This document shows, one piece after another, positions 27,303-34,992 of a stretch of 64,000 nucleotides of DNA. The translations under genes and the position numbers were made by a program. The notes beneath the pieces are model-generated. The model was not told the DNA's origin. It saw nothing but the letters and a program-made list of their open reading frames with translations, and did not search any database. The stretch covers positions 5,225 through 69,224 of the forward strand of contig JAEWSQ010000017.1 in NCBI GenBank assembly GCA_023398165.1, read 5' to 3'. Source of the DNA: Spirochaetota bacterium (lineage in GTDB: Bacteria > Spirochaetota > Spirochaetia > Treponematales > Treponemataceae). The first letter of the stretch is position 1; each line of letters begins with the position of its first letter.

Positions 27303-27329
27303 AAGCCCATCCTTAAGGATGGGCTTTTT
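27303..27329 (+). terminator. Terminator after tRNA-Asp
   Basis: A perfect 10-base stem, AAGCCCATCC/GGATGGGCTT with a TTAA loop, followed by T residues. Confidence 0.9.
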
Positions 27330-27346
27330 ACTTCAAGCAAAGAGCT

Positions 27347-27363
27347 GTCTGTTTAAAACAGAC
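27347..27363. other. Perfect palindrome between the two tRNA genes
   Basis: GTCTGTTT-A-AAACAGAC is a perfect inverted repeat 18 bases before tRNA-Pro. It could be an operator or a hairpin; a weak -10 (TATCAT, 27371-27376) follows. Confidence 0.4.
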
Positions 27364-27381
27364 CTCTTGTTATCATATTTA

Positions 27382-27453
27382 CGGGTAGTAGCGCAGGGGT
27401 AGCGCGCTTGGTTCGGGACCAAGAGGTCGGGGGTTCAATTCCCCCCTGCCCGA
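27382..27453 (+). tRNA. tRNA-Pro (CGG)
   Basis: Acceptor CGGGTAG pairs with CTGCCCG; the anticodon arm CTTGG-TTCGGGA-CCAAG gives anticodon CGG. The T arm is GGGGG-TTCAATT-CCCCC. CCA is not encoded. Confidence 0.94.
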
Positions 27454-27454
27454 A

Positions 27455-27485
27455 AAAACAGCCGGTGAGAACCGGCTGTTTTTAT
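27455..27485 (+). terminator. Terminator after tRNA-Pro
   Basis: AACAGCCGGT-GAGA-ACCGGCTGTT, a perfect 10-base stem, is followed by a T run. Confidence 0.92.
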
Positions 27486-27490
27486 TTTAA

Positions 27491-27505
27491 AGGGGGGAAT
27501 TGAAC
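27491..27505 (-). repeat. Inverted 15-base copy of the tRNA-Pro T arm
   Basis: AGGGGGGAATTGAAC is the exact reverse complement of 27433-27447 within tRNA-Pro. It lies 38 bases past the tRNA end. It may be a leftover of an integration event at the tRNA gene, or chance duplication. Confidence 0.5.
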
Positions 27506-27541
27506 ATGAGCTAACGCCGAGCGAATGCGAGGAAGAGCGCT

Positions 27542-27710
27542 AAGAACAGAAAACATCCTGTTTTCTGTTCTTTCCGAGTTTGCTTCGCAAACTCGAAACC
27601 CTTAAGCAAATAAGACGACATCCCTGTCGCATTTAAAATAACCGAAGATACGGCAGAGCTGCATGAATGCAGCATTAAAACGAGAACGAAGCAGGTGCTT
27701 CGTTCAAAGT
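27542..27710. repeat. Five tandem perfect hairpins
   Basis: Five short perfect inverted repeats follow one another: AAGAACAGAAAACA with a 3-base loop (27542-27572), CGAGTTTGC with a TTC loop (about 27575-27595), CGACA with a 4-base loop (about 27615-27628), GCTGCAT with a GA loop (about 27659-27674), and ACGAAGCA with a GG loop (about 27693-27710). They share no common sequence. The region has no gene and lies between tRNA-Pro and the stop of a minus-strand methyltransferase gene. Confidence 0.75.
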
Positions 27711-27717
27711 AATGTTC

Positions 27718-28503
27718 TTATATCAGTTTAAAAAAGTGCATTAGGATTTGATGAGGTATGGTAAAATAATCCTCCTTCAATGATGAAAGCAGCTTTTTAT
27801 GTTCCCTGTCGAATAATTCCGCGTGTTCTTCGTCGAGACTCGCCGCAACCCCTCTGCACGATCTGATTCTTCCAGCCCAGGATTCTTGTGTAAAGGGTAT
27901 GTCTTCCATATAATTTTCTATACCTATGCACGAAAAGTATTCTTTTGACCATTCGGGTATTTCTGATTCCTGTCTTTTATACCCATAGCCCTTCCATTCA
28001 GGATTATGCTTAAGGATAAGTTCTTCTGTTTCTTGTGCAATAGGGCTTAGTTCTGTTACCCATGCCATCCACACTACTGCAAAAACACCGTCTTTTTTTA
28101 GGATTTTTTTAATAGAGGGCAGAACTTTTTGTTTATCAAAATAGAGAAAACACTGGACAGCCGTAACTGCGTCAAAATAATTCTCGTCGAATTCAGTGTT
28201 TTCAGCAGCACATGTTTTATACTCAATGTTCTGTTTATTCTCTTTGGAAAGACGGACTGCTTCGCGTATTTGATTTTCCGCAATATCTATACCGTACCAC
28301 TGAGCTCCGTACTGCGTCATATTCCGTGGAACCACACCGGTGCCTGTTCCCAAATCCAAATTTTTTTGCCCCTTTCTTCCTATTCCTGAATTAAAAAGTT
28401 TTTCATACACCGATTGCGGATAAATATCTCTATATGCAGAATAATCGGCGGATGTTCTGCCAAAATCAAATTCTTTGCCGCCGTCAATATGTTTGAGTTT
28501 CAT
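27718..28503 (-). CDS. SAM-dependent methyltransferase (class I)
   Basis: The 261-residue product has the class I methyltransferase core: motif I LDLGTGTGVVPRNM, motif II acidic end YGIDIAENQI, and the post-motif FDAVTAVQCFLYFD. The substrate is unknown; similar short-chain proteins act on small molecules. AGAGGAT precedes the ATG. It is the last gene of a minus-strand set with TfoX-N and GNAT proteins, which looks like accessory content. Confidence 0.85.
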   Translation of the reverse strand: MKLKHIDGGKEFDFGRTSADYSAYRDIYPQSVYEKLFNSGIGRKGQKNLDLGTGTGVVPRNMTQYGAQWYGIDIAENQIREAVRLSKENKQNIEYKTCAAENTEFDENYFDAVTAVQCFLYFDKQKVLPSIKKILKKDGVFAVVWMAWVTELSPIAQETEELILKHNPEWKGYGYKRQESEIPEWSKEYFSCIGIENYMEDIPFTQESWAGRIRSCRGVAASLDEEHAELFDREHKKLLSSLKEDYFTIPHQILMHFFKLI

Positions 28504-28516
28504 TTTATCCTCTTTT

Positions 28517-28843
28517 TTACTGTATTTTCTTCTTCGCCTTTTTTTTAGGTACCGGGATTATTTTTTCGAGAATTTCAATAACTCTCTGCACTAATTCACT
28601 ATCTTCTGGATCGACTATATAGTGTTCCTTCGCTCCGTTATAGGGAAAACCGGCAGAATCCTCTTGAATTATTGAACTTAGCACCTCAAGTTTTTTTACA
28701 TAAACAGTATTGTCGCAGACTAAAAAGAGCGGTTTATCGTTCACATAAATCATATAGTCGCCGAACATTTTGCGAAAACGGACTTCCCATTGCATATCAA
28801 TTTGTCCGCAGACAAACTCAATAAAATCCTGTGTCGATGCCAT
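28517..28843 (-). CDS. TfoX N-terminal domain protein
   Basis: The 108-residue product matches the TfoX/Sxy N-terminal domain (VRFRKMFGDYMIYVNDKPLFLVCDNTVYVK). It has no C-terminal TfoX domain. A basic tail (PKKKAKKK) is added. Stand-alone copies are common in bacteria that are not naturally competent, and their role is unclear. It sits 13 bases upstream of the methyltransferase gene. Confidence 0.85.
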   Translation of the reverse strand: MASTQDFIEFVCGQIDMQWEVRFRKMFGDYMIYVNDKPLFLVCDNTVYVKKLEVLSSIIQEDSAGFPYNGAKEHYIVDPEDSELVQRVIEILEKIIPVPKKKAKKKIQ

Positions 28844-28854
28844 AATTTCCCCTT

Positions 28855-29298
28855 CTAAAAGTTTTTACAGAAAAACCGTTCCTGCTCAAGTTCTTTAAAA
28901 TTATTCTTTTTGTAAAACCTGTATGCAGGGGCACCAAGCTCTGTAGAAAGCAAAATAGTGTGAATATCGGACTGAATGAGATGATCCTGTATCATTGAGA
29001 GGAATTGGGATCCTAATCCTTTTCCCTGTACCTGAGCCAGTACACAGAATTCTCTTATATAATACTCGGTTCCCCTATACCAGTGAATAATGCTGCCCAG
29101 TGCAAGGCCTGAAAGAATAGTGTCACAGTAAAGACCCAGTGCTAGCGAATTGCTATTTCCGATTATTCCCCTTATGTAATTATCAAGCTGAGCTTCATCG
29201 CTCCAGTCGTCATTCCAGGGTTCTTTTGTAAACACACTGGTGAAGAGTTTTTTTATTTCCTCTATACTGTCAACTGTCAGTACTTTTACTTCGTTCAT
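28855..29298 (-). CDS. GNAT-family N-acetyltransferase
   Basis: The 147-residue product has the GNAT acetyl-CoA-binding motif A (EFCVLAQVQGKGLGSQFL, with Q-x-x-G-x-G) and motif B (GAPAYRFYKKNNF). The acceptor is unknown. It lies 11 bases upstream of the TfoX-N gene and is probably co-transcribed with it. Confidence 0.87.
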   Translation of the reverse strand: MNEVKVLTVDSIEEIKKLFTSVFTKEPWNDDWSDEAQLDNYIRGIIGNSNSLALGLYCDTILSGLALGSIIHWYRGTEYYIREFCVLAQVQGKGLGSQFLSMIQDHLIQSDIHTILLSTELGAPAYRFYKKNNFKELEQERFFCKNF

Positions 29299-29307
29299 GG
29301 TATTCCT

Positions 29308-29412
29308 CTACAATTTTTCATAGTGTATTTTTGACTGTTCAAAACAGCCTTTTTGCTCTTTTATTCCGTCGGGATACCCCAATGCAAAGATACCCTGCAG
29401 AACATTGCAGAA
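29308..29412 (-). pseudogene. C-terminal relic of a nitroreductase-family gene
   Basis: The minus strand encodes 34 codons ending FALGYPDGIKEQKG, then FEQSKIHYEKL and a stop. This matches the typical C-terminus of nitroreductase-family flavoproteins (GYP...K...F-E-S-K-I/V-H-Y). The frame is closed by a stop immediately before it, with no start codon or upstream flavin domain, so it is a decayed fragment between the GNAT and NYN genes. Confidence 0.6.
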
Positions 29413-29426
29413 TCATTATTCACCTT

Positions 29427-30131
29427 CTATTTCTTTTTTACTTCTATGTAGTGTACCGGCGGTTTCATATTGTCGCTTTTCACCAATAGGATTTTTTTCA
29501 TAGAACTCACAAGGTCAATTAATTTTTTATATCCGTATGTTCTGGGATCAAAGGCAGGATCAAGTTTTTTAAGCATGTTGCCCAGAGCTGCAAGGGTGAA
29601 AATATCCTCATCTATTTCATTAATTGCTTTTAAAATAATCGGTTCTGCATTTTCAGATTCTTTCTGTTCCTGACGGTGCGATTTATCGAGGGATTCCTCT
29701 GCCTTAATATTATCGAGGTAGATAAAACTGTTGCATGCATCGACGAATTTTTTTGACGCCTTTTTTGTCCCTATACCTAAGAAAAACAGTCCTTTTTCAC
29801 GGACGCGGCGGGCGACGCTGCCGTAAATGTGATCGTTTCCTATAATGCAGATTCCTGTGATGTTTTTATTAGCGTACACAACTTCCATAATATCCATAAT
29901 TATGGCTTTATCGGTTTCATCCGAATCATAATGAAACTGCTGAAAGGGACGGATTCCAAACTTGTCCAGCACCTCAGGCCAGTTCTTATACGCCGGGTTT
30001 GACCAGTCAGCATAAGCTCTTTTTCCTGAAATGATGCCGTATTTTAATATTTCATTAAAAACCGGTTCAATTAAATTAAAACTGATATTTTCCGAGTCAA
30101 TAAAGATGTAAAATTGTGTTTCATTATCCAT
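29427..30131 (-). CDS. NYN-domain protein with C-terminal OST-HTH/LOTUS-like domain
   Basis: The 234-residue product begins with an NYN (PIN-like) domain: FIDSENISF, then the acidic DETDKAIIMDIMEV and IIGNDHIYGSVARRVREKG, the usual metal-binding aspartates of this nuclease fold. Residues about 165-228 resemble the OST-HTH/LOTUS RNA-binding domain (LGNMLKKLDPAFDPRTYGYKKLIDL). The combination suggests an RNA-processing enzyme. A strong AAGGAAGGAG precedes the ATG. Confidence 0.85.
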   Translation of the reverse strand: MDNETQFYIFIDSENISFNLIEPVFNEILKYGIISGKRAYADWSNPAYKNWPEVLDKFGIRPFQQFHYDSDETDKAIIMDIMEVVYANKNITGICIIGNDHIYGSVARRVREKGLFFLGIGTKKASKKFVDACNSFIYLDNIKAEESLDKSHRQEQKESENAEPIILKAINEIDEDIFTLAALGNMLKKLDPAFDPRTYGYKKLIDLVSSMKKILLVKSDNMKPPVHYIEVKKK

Positions 30132-30223
30132 AATAACTCCTTCCTTCTTTTAAGCTTACAGCTACTATACCGCATACAGTAATAAAAATACATATTTAAG
30201 AGATGATTTTTTTGGCAAGGCAC

Positions 30224-30252
30224 TTGACTGAGTGGTCAAATGGTGGTACTCT
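30224..30252 (+). promoter_or_regulatory. Promoter with first TetR-type operator
   Basis: TTGAC-N6-GTCAA (30224-30239) is an inverted repeat whose left half doubles as a -35 (TTGACT), followed by 17 bases and TACTCT (30247-30252). A repressor here would block polymerase. Confidence 0.7.
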
Positions 30253-30286
30253 ACTCTTGACTGCTTGGTCAAATATCAGAGTAGAG
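30249..30286 (+). promoter_or_regulatory. Second operator inside a larger inverted repeat
   Basis: TTGAC-N6-GTCAA recurs at 30257-30272, 33 bases (about three helical turns) from the first. It is flanked by an 8-base inverted repeat, CTCTACTC (30249-30256) and GAGTAGAG (30279-30286). AGAGGAGG for the ABC gene follows. Confidence 0.7.
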
Positions 30287-30296
30287 AGGAGGCAGA

Positions 30297-31145
30297 ATGA
30301 TTTCTGTTACAAATGTGAGTCATGACTATGAGGGGAAAGGTAATTATGCAGTCCGTAATATTTCCTTTACGGTAGATCGCGGATGTATTTTCGGTTTTTT
30401 AGGCCCGTCGGGTGCCGGAAAATCGACGGTGCAGAATATTATGACAGGGCTTCTTCCCCTGCAAAGCGGTACGATTCACTATGATGCCTATTCCATAAAG
30501 GATTTGAGGACATCTTTTTTTAACAAAATTGGTGTTTCATTTGAACAGCCGAATTTTTATCCGTCTTTAACCGGATATGAAAACCTTAAATATTTTTCCT
30601 CTGTTTTTTCCGTTCCTGTACGTGATCCTATGGAACTGCTCGAAAAAGTCGGGCTGAGGGATTCAGCGGGAAAAAAAGTATCGCAGTATTCGAAGGGTAT
30701 GAAACAGCGTCTCTGCTTCGCACGTTCAATAATAAATAATCCTGAGTATCTTTTTCTGGATGAACCAACGAGCGGTCTTGATCCGAAAACGGCGGTACTT
30801 GTTAAAGACTTGATACTTGAGCAGAAAAAAAGAGGCGCTGCAATCATCTTAACGACGCATAATATGGAACTGGCCGATGCATTGTGCGATACTGTTGCAT
30901 TCATCTACGGCGGTATTCTTAAGGCTGTCGATACGCCCGGGGCATTAAAACTCGCGTATGGGAAAAAGGAAGTACAAATTTTATACAGGGAAGGAAATGA
31001 GGAAAAGGAAAAGATATTCAGTTTAAACAACAAAAAGGGTATAGCTGATTTTTTATATACTGCGGATGTTATTAAAATGCACTCTCTTGAAGCGAGTCTT
31101 GAGCAGATATTCCTTCAAGTTACCGGAAAGGAGCTTACCGCATGA
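30297..31145 (+). CDS. ABC transporter ATP-binding protein
   Basis: The 282-residue product is an ABC ATPase of the drug/exporter (DrrA/NatA-like) type: Walker A GPSGAGKST, signature YSKGMKQR in place of LSGGQ, Walker B YLFLDEPTSGLD and the H-loop LTTHNM. It powers the two ABC-2 permeases encoded next. The start has AGAGGAGG upstream, and the last codons overlap the first permease gene (ATGA). The substrate is unknown. TetR control suggests a toxic compound or drug. Confidence 0.94.
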   Translation: MISVTNVSHDYEGKGNYAVRNISFTVDRGCIFGFLGPSGAGKSTVQNIMTGLLPLQSGTIHYDAYSIKDLRTSFFNKIGVSFEQPNFYPSLTGYENLKYFSSVFSVPVRDPMELLEKVGLRDSAGKKVSQYSKGMKQRLCFARSIINNPEYLFLDEPTSGLDPKTAVLVKDLILEQKKRGAAIILTTHNMELADALCDTVAFIYGGILKAVDTPGALKLAYGKKEVQILYREGNEEKEKIFSLNNKKGIADFLYTADVIKMHSLEASLEQIFLQVTGKELTA

Positions 31146-32104
31146 AAACAATTCTGTATCTTGTTCTGCAGGATTTCAAACGCCTCCTCACCAATGCCTT
31201 TTTTTGGATTCTGTCCGTAACATTGATTCTTCTTGTTTTAGTTCTTAATTTTGCATTACCGGAAAATGAGGCCGGTACCGATTTTTCCTTTGCATCTTTT
31301 AACACGGGTAATGCGCCTTCTATGAAGAATACCGGCAGTGCAGAGGAATTGTATGACCTTGTCTCGTCAGGAGGATACATAGGATTGGACGGATCTTCTG
31401 AAGGAATTGTAATAGTTCATCCTGATCTGAACCCTATGACCCTTAATGCTGTTGCTCTGGGGTTATCAGGTGAAAAACCGGTACCCGTTCTGACTGAGTT
31501 AACTGACAGCGGACGGAAGCAGGTACCGTTTAATAAAAGGATGCTTCCCGTCTTTTTGTGTTTTGAAGCGCTCGTTACAGGATGTATTTTAGGCGGGGCT
31601 TTGATGATCGCCGAACGTGAACAGGGTGTTATAAAGGCTATGATTACATCACCGCTCACTACAGGCTCCTACCTCCTTTCCAAAGTGATTCTTTTTTCCC
31701 TTATTGGAACTGTGTATGCTTCTCTTCTATGCATATTCACACTCGGCTTTTCTATTTCATGGATACCTTTTATGCTGCTTTCATTTACGGGTACTTCAAT
31801 TCTTACTCTTCTTGGTCTGGGATACACAACTTTATTCCATGATATAAGCAGCTGGTTTTTTTCTCTTGTACTTGTTCTGTCCATTAATATGCTTCCGGTT
31901 TTGTCGTATTATTCTTCGTCATTTACTCCTTTTTGGATGCGCCTCATTCCCTCTTATCCGGTTCTTTTTGCATACAGCAGTATTCTATTCGGGGGAACTG
32001 TCAATACGATACAGACGCTCATCAGTATAGGTTCATGGCTCGCAATTACTGCCGTCTTTGCCTTTTGTATGTGCAGGTGTCTTTTATTAAAAAGGAGTAA
32101 GTAA
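31142..32104 (+). CDS. ABC-2 type permease 1
   Basis: The 320-residue product has an N-terminal membrane helix (about 18-38), an extracellular loop to about 130 and five helices in the C-terminal half, with the AEREQGVIKAM amphipathic motif typical of ABC-2 exporters. It should form the membrane channel with the second permease. It overlaps the ATPase gene by four bases and ends one base before the next gene. Confidence 0.88.
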   Translation: MKTILYLVLQDFKRLLTNAFFWILSVTLILLVLVLNFALPENEAGTDFSFASFNTGNAPSMKNTGSAEELYDLVSSGGYIGLDGSSEGIVIVHPDLNPMTLNAVALGLSGEKPVPVLTELTDSGRKQVPFNKRMLPVFLCFEALVTGCILGGALMIAEREQGVIKAMITSPLTTGSYLLSKVILFSLIGTVYASLLCIFTLGFSISWIPFMLLSFTGTSILTLLGLGYTTLFHDISSWFFSLVLVLSINMLPVLSYYSSSFTPFWMRLIPSYPVLFAYSSILFGGTVNTIQTLISIGSWLAITAVFAFCMCRCLLLKRSK

Positions 32105-32105
32105 A

Positions 32106-33095
32106 ATGAAAAAAATTCTATATGCCTTTAAGCGTGAACTTACTATAATCATGAGAAACGGAATATCGCTTTTTATGGTTTTTGCACCGGCTTTTCTTGC
32201 ACTTGTATTCATTATTATCTTCGGCGCAGTCAGTAAATCTTCACTAAAACTGTGTATTGATAATACCTTATCCCCTGTCGATATTGAACGGCTTGAGCGC
32301 ATCGCATCGCTTGAAAAAGTAAAAAATTACGAAACTCTCACGCAGCGTATCAACCGTACAGATCAAATTCTCGGTCTGACAAAAAAAGATAATTCCTTTG
32401 TTCTTCTCGCTGACGGAAGCGAAGAGGACTCCTATGTTACTAGTATAAGGTCCCTTATAGGCTTAACGCTGGCAGTTGAATCGCTGCAGTATACTGAAAA
32501 AACTGTTGAGGCTAAAAGCAATACTGCCTACACTCTTTCAATGATCAGCGTACTACTTTTATCATTATTTATCGGAAGTTCTACAGTCGGTTTATCCCTG
32601 GTTTCTGAAAGAGAGCATTCGATTATTAAGGCCTGGATTATTTCTCCCTATACTTTTATTTCTTTTATTGCCGGAAAAATTCTTCCTTCTCTTTTTCTTT
32701 GTCTTACAGGTTTATGCATAGCTCTCTTGATAATGAATCTTTATTCGCTTATTCCGCTTTTTGCACTGCTTTCGGTATGCAGCATCTTTGTGTACGGTTT
32801 TATGATATTTACCCTTGGCAGTTTTGCAAACAGTCAGGTTGGAGCAATCGGTGTAATAAAGCTGCTGATGCCGCTTTCTATGGTTCTTCCTCTGTCATCC
32901 GCCTTTGTTCCAAAATCTTTTGATTTCCTGTATACTGTCTTTCCCCAGTACTGGCAGTATAAGGCGATAGATGAAATTTTACGGGGTGTATCGATGAGGG
33001 GATCAGCAATTATGACCCTGCTTGTCAGTATACCATGGTTTCTTGCAGTTCTGGTGCTGTTCATAAAACAGACACAGTATAGAGCATGGAGGTGA
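32106..33095 (+). CDS. ABC-2 type permease 2
   Basis: The 329-residue product mirrors permease 1: an N-terminal helix (about 18-40), an extracytoplasmic domain and five helices, with SEREHSIIKAWI as the ABC-2 signature. The two likely form a heterodimer. It is followed after two bases by a tiny membrane-protein gene and then the regulator. Confidence 0.88.
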   Translation: MKKILYAFKRELTIIMRNGISLFMVFAPAFLALVFIIIFGAVSKSSLKLCIDNTLSPVDIERLERIASLEKVKNYETLTQRINRTDQILGLTKKDNSFVLLADGSEEDSYVTSIRSLIGLTLAVESLQYTEKTVEAKSNTAYTLSMISVLLLSLFIGSSTVGLSLVSEREHSIIKAWIISPYTFISFIAGKILPSLFLCLTGLCIALLIMNLYSLIPLFALLSVCSIFVYGFMIFTLGSFANSQVGAIGVIKLLMPLSMVLPLSSAFVPKSFDFLYTVFPQYWQYKAIDEILRGVSMRGSAIMTLLVSIPWFLAVLVLFIKQTQYRAWR

Positions 33096-33097
33096 AT

Positions 33098-33238
33098 ATG
33101 CCTTTATACGGCTGGATTTTAATCGGTTTAGGTGTTATTGTGCTTGCTATTCTAAAGGTAAAGCTTGGTTCTGCGTGGCTGAAGAAAAGAAATGAAAAGA
33201 TAAAGAATAAGGAAAAAATTGAGGAAGCTGATGAATGA
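33098..33238 (+). CDS. 46-residue single-pass membrane protein
   Basis: A short gene starts at 33098 after a strong GGAGGTG and encodes one membrane helix (about residues 5-20, WILIGLGVIVLAIL) followed by a highly charged tail (KKRNEKIKNKEK, IEEADE). It lies between the second permease and the TetR gene and overlaps the latter by eight bases, so translation is coupled. It could be a small subunit or regulator of the exporter. It has no homologue known to me. Confidence 0.7.
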   Translation: MPLYGWILIGLGVIVLAILKVKLGSAWLKKRNEKIKNKEKIEEADE

Positions 33239-33863
33239 ACAGATTAAACGTATTAAGTGGATGGATGAGAAAACCGAAAATCCTTTAGTATCCTCTCCCG
33301 TCCTTCTTAATGCCGCCCTTGATCTTTTTTCCATGTATTCGTACCGCGAGGCTTCTCTTAACACTGTATTAAAAAAAACAGGTCTTCATAAGGGAAGCTT
33401 CTATTACCGGTTTTACGATAAAATGGATCTGTATTTATCTCTATTGCACTGGGTTGGTTTGCAGAAAATGAAAGTATTAACATCGTATACAGATGCAGTT
33501 CCGCCTTCTCAGGATTTTTTCTCAGTCTTTAGAATGCAGGCAAAGCTCGGCCTTGAATTTGCCCGAATTGATGTGCGCTACAATGCATTATGGAGAAGGC
33601 TTCTTTCGGAAGAAAAACAGATACTAGACATAATAGCTTCCGTATTCGGAGACATGTCGAATAGTTATATTACAACACTTATAGAAGCATCCCAAAAAAA
33701 CGGTACTATACGTCCTGACATTTCTGCTTCCTCTCTTGCTGCGGTGATTACGATGGTTTTAGAGCGGATAGATCTTTTAGTTTCACCTGATTCCAGCGAC
33801 GAGGTTATTCTTTCAGAAATTGACGGAATTCTTTCGATACTGCAAAAAGGAGTCTCCATTTAA
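33231..33863 (+). CDS. TetR-family transcriptional regulator
   Basis: The 210-residue product has an N-terminal TetR helix-turn-helix (about residues 22-65; AALDLFSMYSYREASLNTVL and GLHKGSFYYRFYDK), preceded by a charged extension, and a helical ligand domain. The ATG at 33231 has GAGGAAG upstream and overlaps the small membrane-protein gene; a TTG 12 bases earlier is less likely. As the last gene of the ABC operon it probably represses it through the two TTGAC-N6-GTCAA sites at 30224 and 30257. Confidence 0.88.
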   Translation: MNEQIKRIKWMDEKTENPLVSSPVLLNAALDLFSMYSYREASLNTVLKKTGLHKGSFYYRFYDKMDLYLSLLHWVGLQKMKVLTSYTDAVPPSQDFFSVFRMQAKLGLEFARIDVRYNALWRRLLSEEKQILDIIASVFGDMSNSYITTLIEASQKNGTIRPDISASSLAAVITMVLERIDLLVSPDSSDEVILSEIDGILSILQKGVSI

Positions 33864-33875
33864 GAATTGAAAACG

Positions 33876-33921
33876 GAGTGAATGTACTACCGGCTCGAAA
33901 GAAGAGGCCTTATATTCACTC
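33876..33921. other. Long inverted repeat after the TetR gene
   Basis: GAGTGAATGTA (33876-33886) pairs with TATATTCACTC (33911-33921). It may terminate the ABC operon, although no T run follows, and its right arm overlaps the -35 region expected for the kamA promoter. Confidence 0.45.
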
Positions 33922-33935
33922 ATATAAAAAACTGA

Positions 33936-33941
33936 TATAAC
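33936..33941 (+). promoter_or_regulatory. -10 element of the KamA-family gene
   Basis: TATAAC lies six bases before the ATG at 33948; the -35 is poor. No Shine-Dalgarno sequence is present. Confidence 0.35.
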
Positions 33942-33947
33942 AATTAT

Positions 33948-34955
33948 ATGAATATGCTTCCTTTTCACCTTACTCCTCAGTTAAAAAAAACTCTCTCCCG
34001 TCTGGAAGCAGAAGGGGCAACAGAGCAGCTGGCCTCTATCTGTGCACAGGTGTTTCCCTCAGATAAAGAAAGCATCATAACAGCAGGGGAATTGACCGAT
34101 CCTTTAGGAGAGCATTGTCACCGTATTACAGACCGGCTTGTTCATCAATATAAAAATAGAGTTCTTCTTTTAAGCACCGGAAGGTGCTTTGCCTACTGCC
34201 GCCATTGTTTTAGAAGAGATTTTGCAGGAAGGGGAGAACAGTGGTTGAGCAAAACTGAACTTGATGAAGTATGTAAATACATTTCCCTTCATGAAGAAAT
34301 AGAAGAAATACTTATTTCAGGGGGAGATCCCCTGACTGTTTCCGATAACGAGCTTGAGTATTTATTTACAAGGCTTAGAGAGGTTAACCCCCGTCTATTA
34401 TTTCGAATCTGCACCAGAGCTCTTTTTTTTGCCCCCGAACGGTTTACACCCTCTCTTATACATCTGTTAAAAAATTATAAGCCTCTGTGGCTCATTCCCC
34501 ACATAAATCATCCTGCCGAGATTTCAAGAAAGTTTGCTCCTGAAACTTCGGACGCACTTGAATCCCTTGTGAATGCAGGGATTCCTGTTCAGTCCCAGAC
34601 AGTGCTCCTCAAAGGCGTTAATGATGATGTTAGTATTCTTCATGAGCTTTTTCATGAGCTTGTCTGTCTCGGCGTAAAACCGGGATACCTTTTCCAGCTC
34701 GATCTTGCGCAGGGCACGTCTCATTTCCGCGTGCCGCTTGAAGAGGCTTTGCATCTGTATGAGTTATTGCGTAAAGAACTTTCAGGACTTTCTACTCCCG
34801 TTTTTGCAGTCGATCTTCCGGACGGCGGCGGAAAATTTAATCTTATTCAGCTTGGAAGAAATGTATGTGACACAGAAGTCACGCTCACAGAGAAAGAATT
34901 CATTTTTACACGAAACGGTCAAGGCGGAGGACAGTGGAAGTATCCGAGAAACTGA
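33948..34955 (+). CDS. KamA-family radical SAM aminomutase (lysine 2,3-aminomutase/EpmB type)
   Basis: The 335-residue product has the cluster motif CFAYCRHC (CX3CX2C), the RRDFAGRGE segment and SGGDPLTVSDNEL typical of KamA and EpmB. Lysine 2,3-aminomutases make beta-lysine using PLP, and EpmB does so for lysine on elongation factor P. The length of 335 fits EpmB better than full KamA (about 415). No epmA or efp gene is in the window. The PLP lysine is probably in the GGGKF motif near the C-terminus. Confidence 0.85.
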   Translation: MNMLPFHLTPQLKKTLSRLEAEGATEQLASICAQVFPSDKESIITAGELTDPLGEHCHRITDRLVHQYKNRVLLLSTGRCFAYCRHCFRRDFAGRGEQWLSKTELDEVCKYISLHEEIEEILISGGDPLTVSDNELEYLFTRLREVNPRLLFRICTRALFFAPERFTPSLIHLLKNYKPLWLIPHINHPAEISRKFAPETSDALESLVNAGIPVQSQTVLLKGVNDDVSILHELFHELVCLGVKPGYLFQLDLAQGTSHFRVPLEEALHLYELLRKELSGLSTPVFAVDLPDGGGKFNLIQLGRNVCDTEVTLTEKEFIFTRNGQGGGQWKYPRN

Positions 34956-34992
34956 TAATAGCATATCAGTCTGATATTTAAACGAAACTGTT

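Noticed and set aside
27486..27717. Hairpin strip as an integron attC site
   Set aside because: No RYYYAAC/GTTRRRY pair brackets the region, and the hairpins are separate instead of one long bulged stem.
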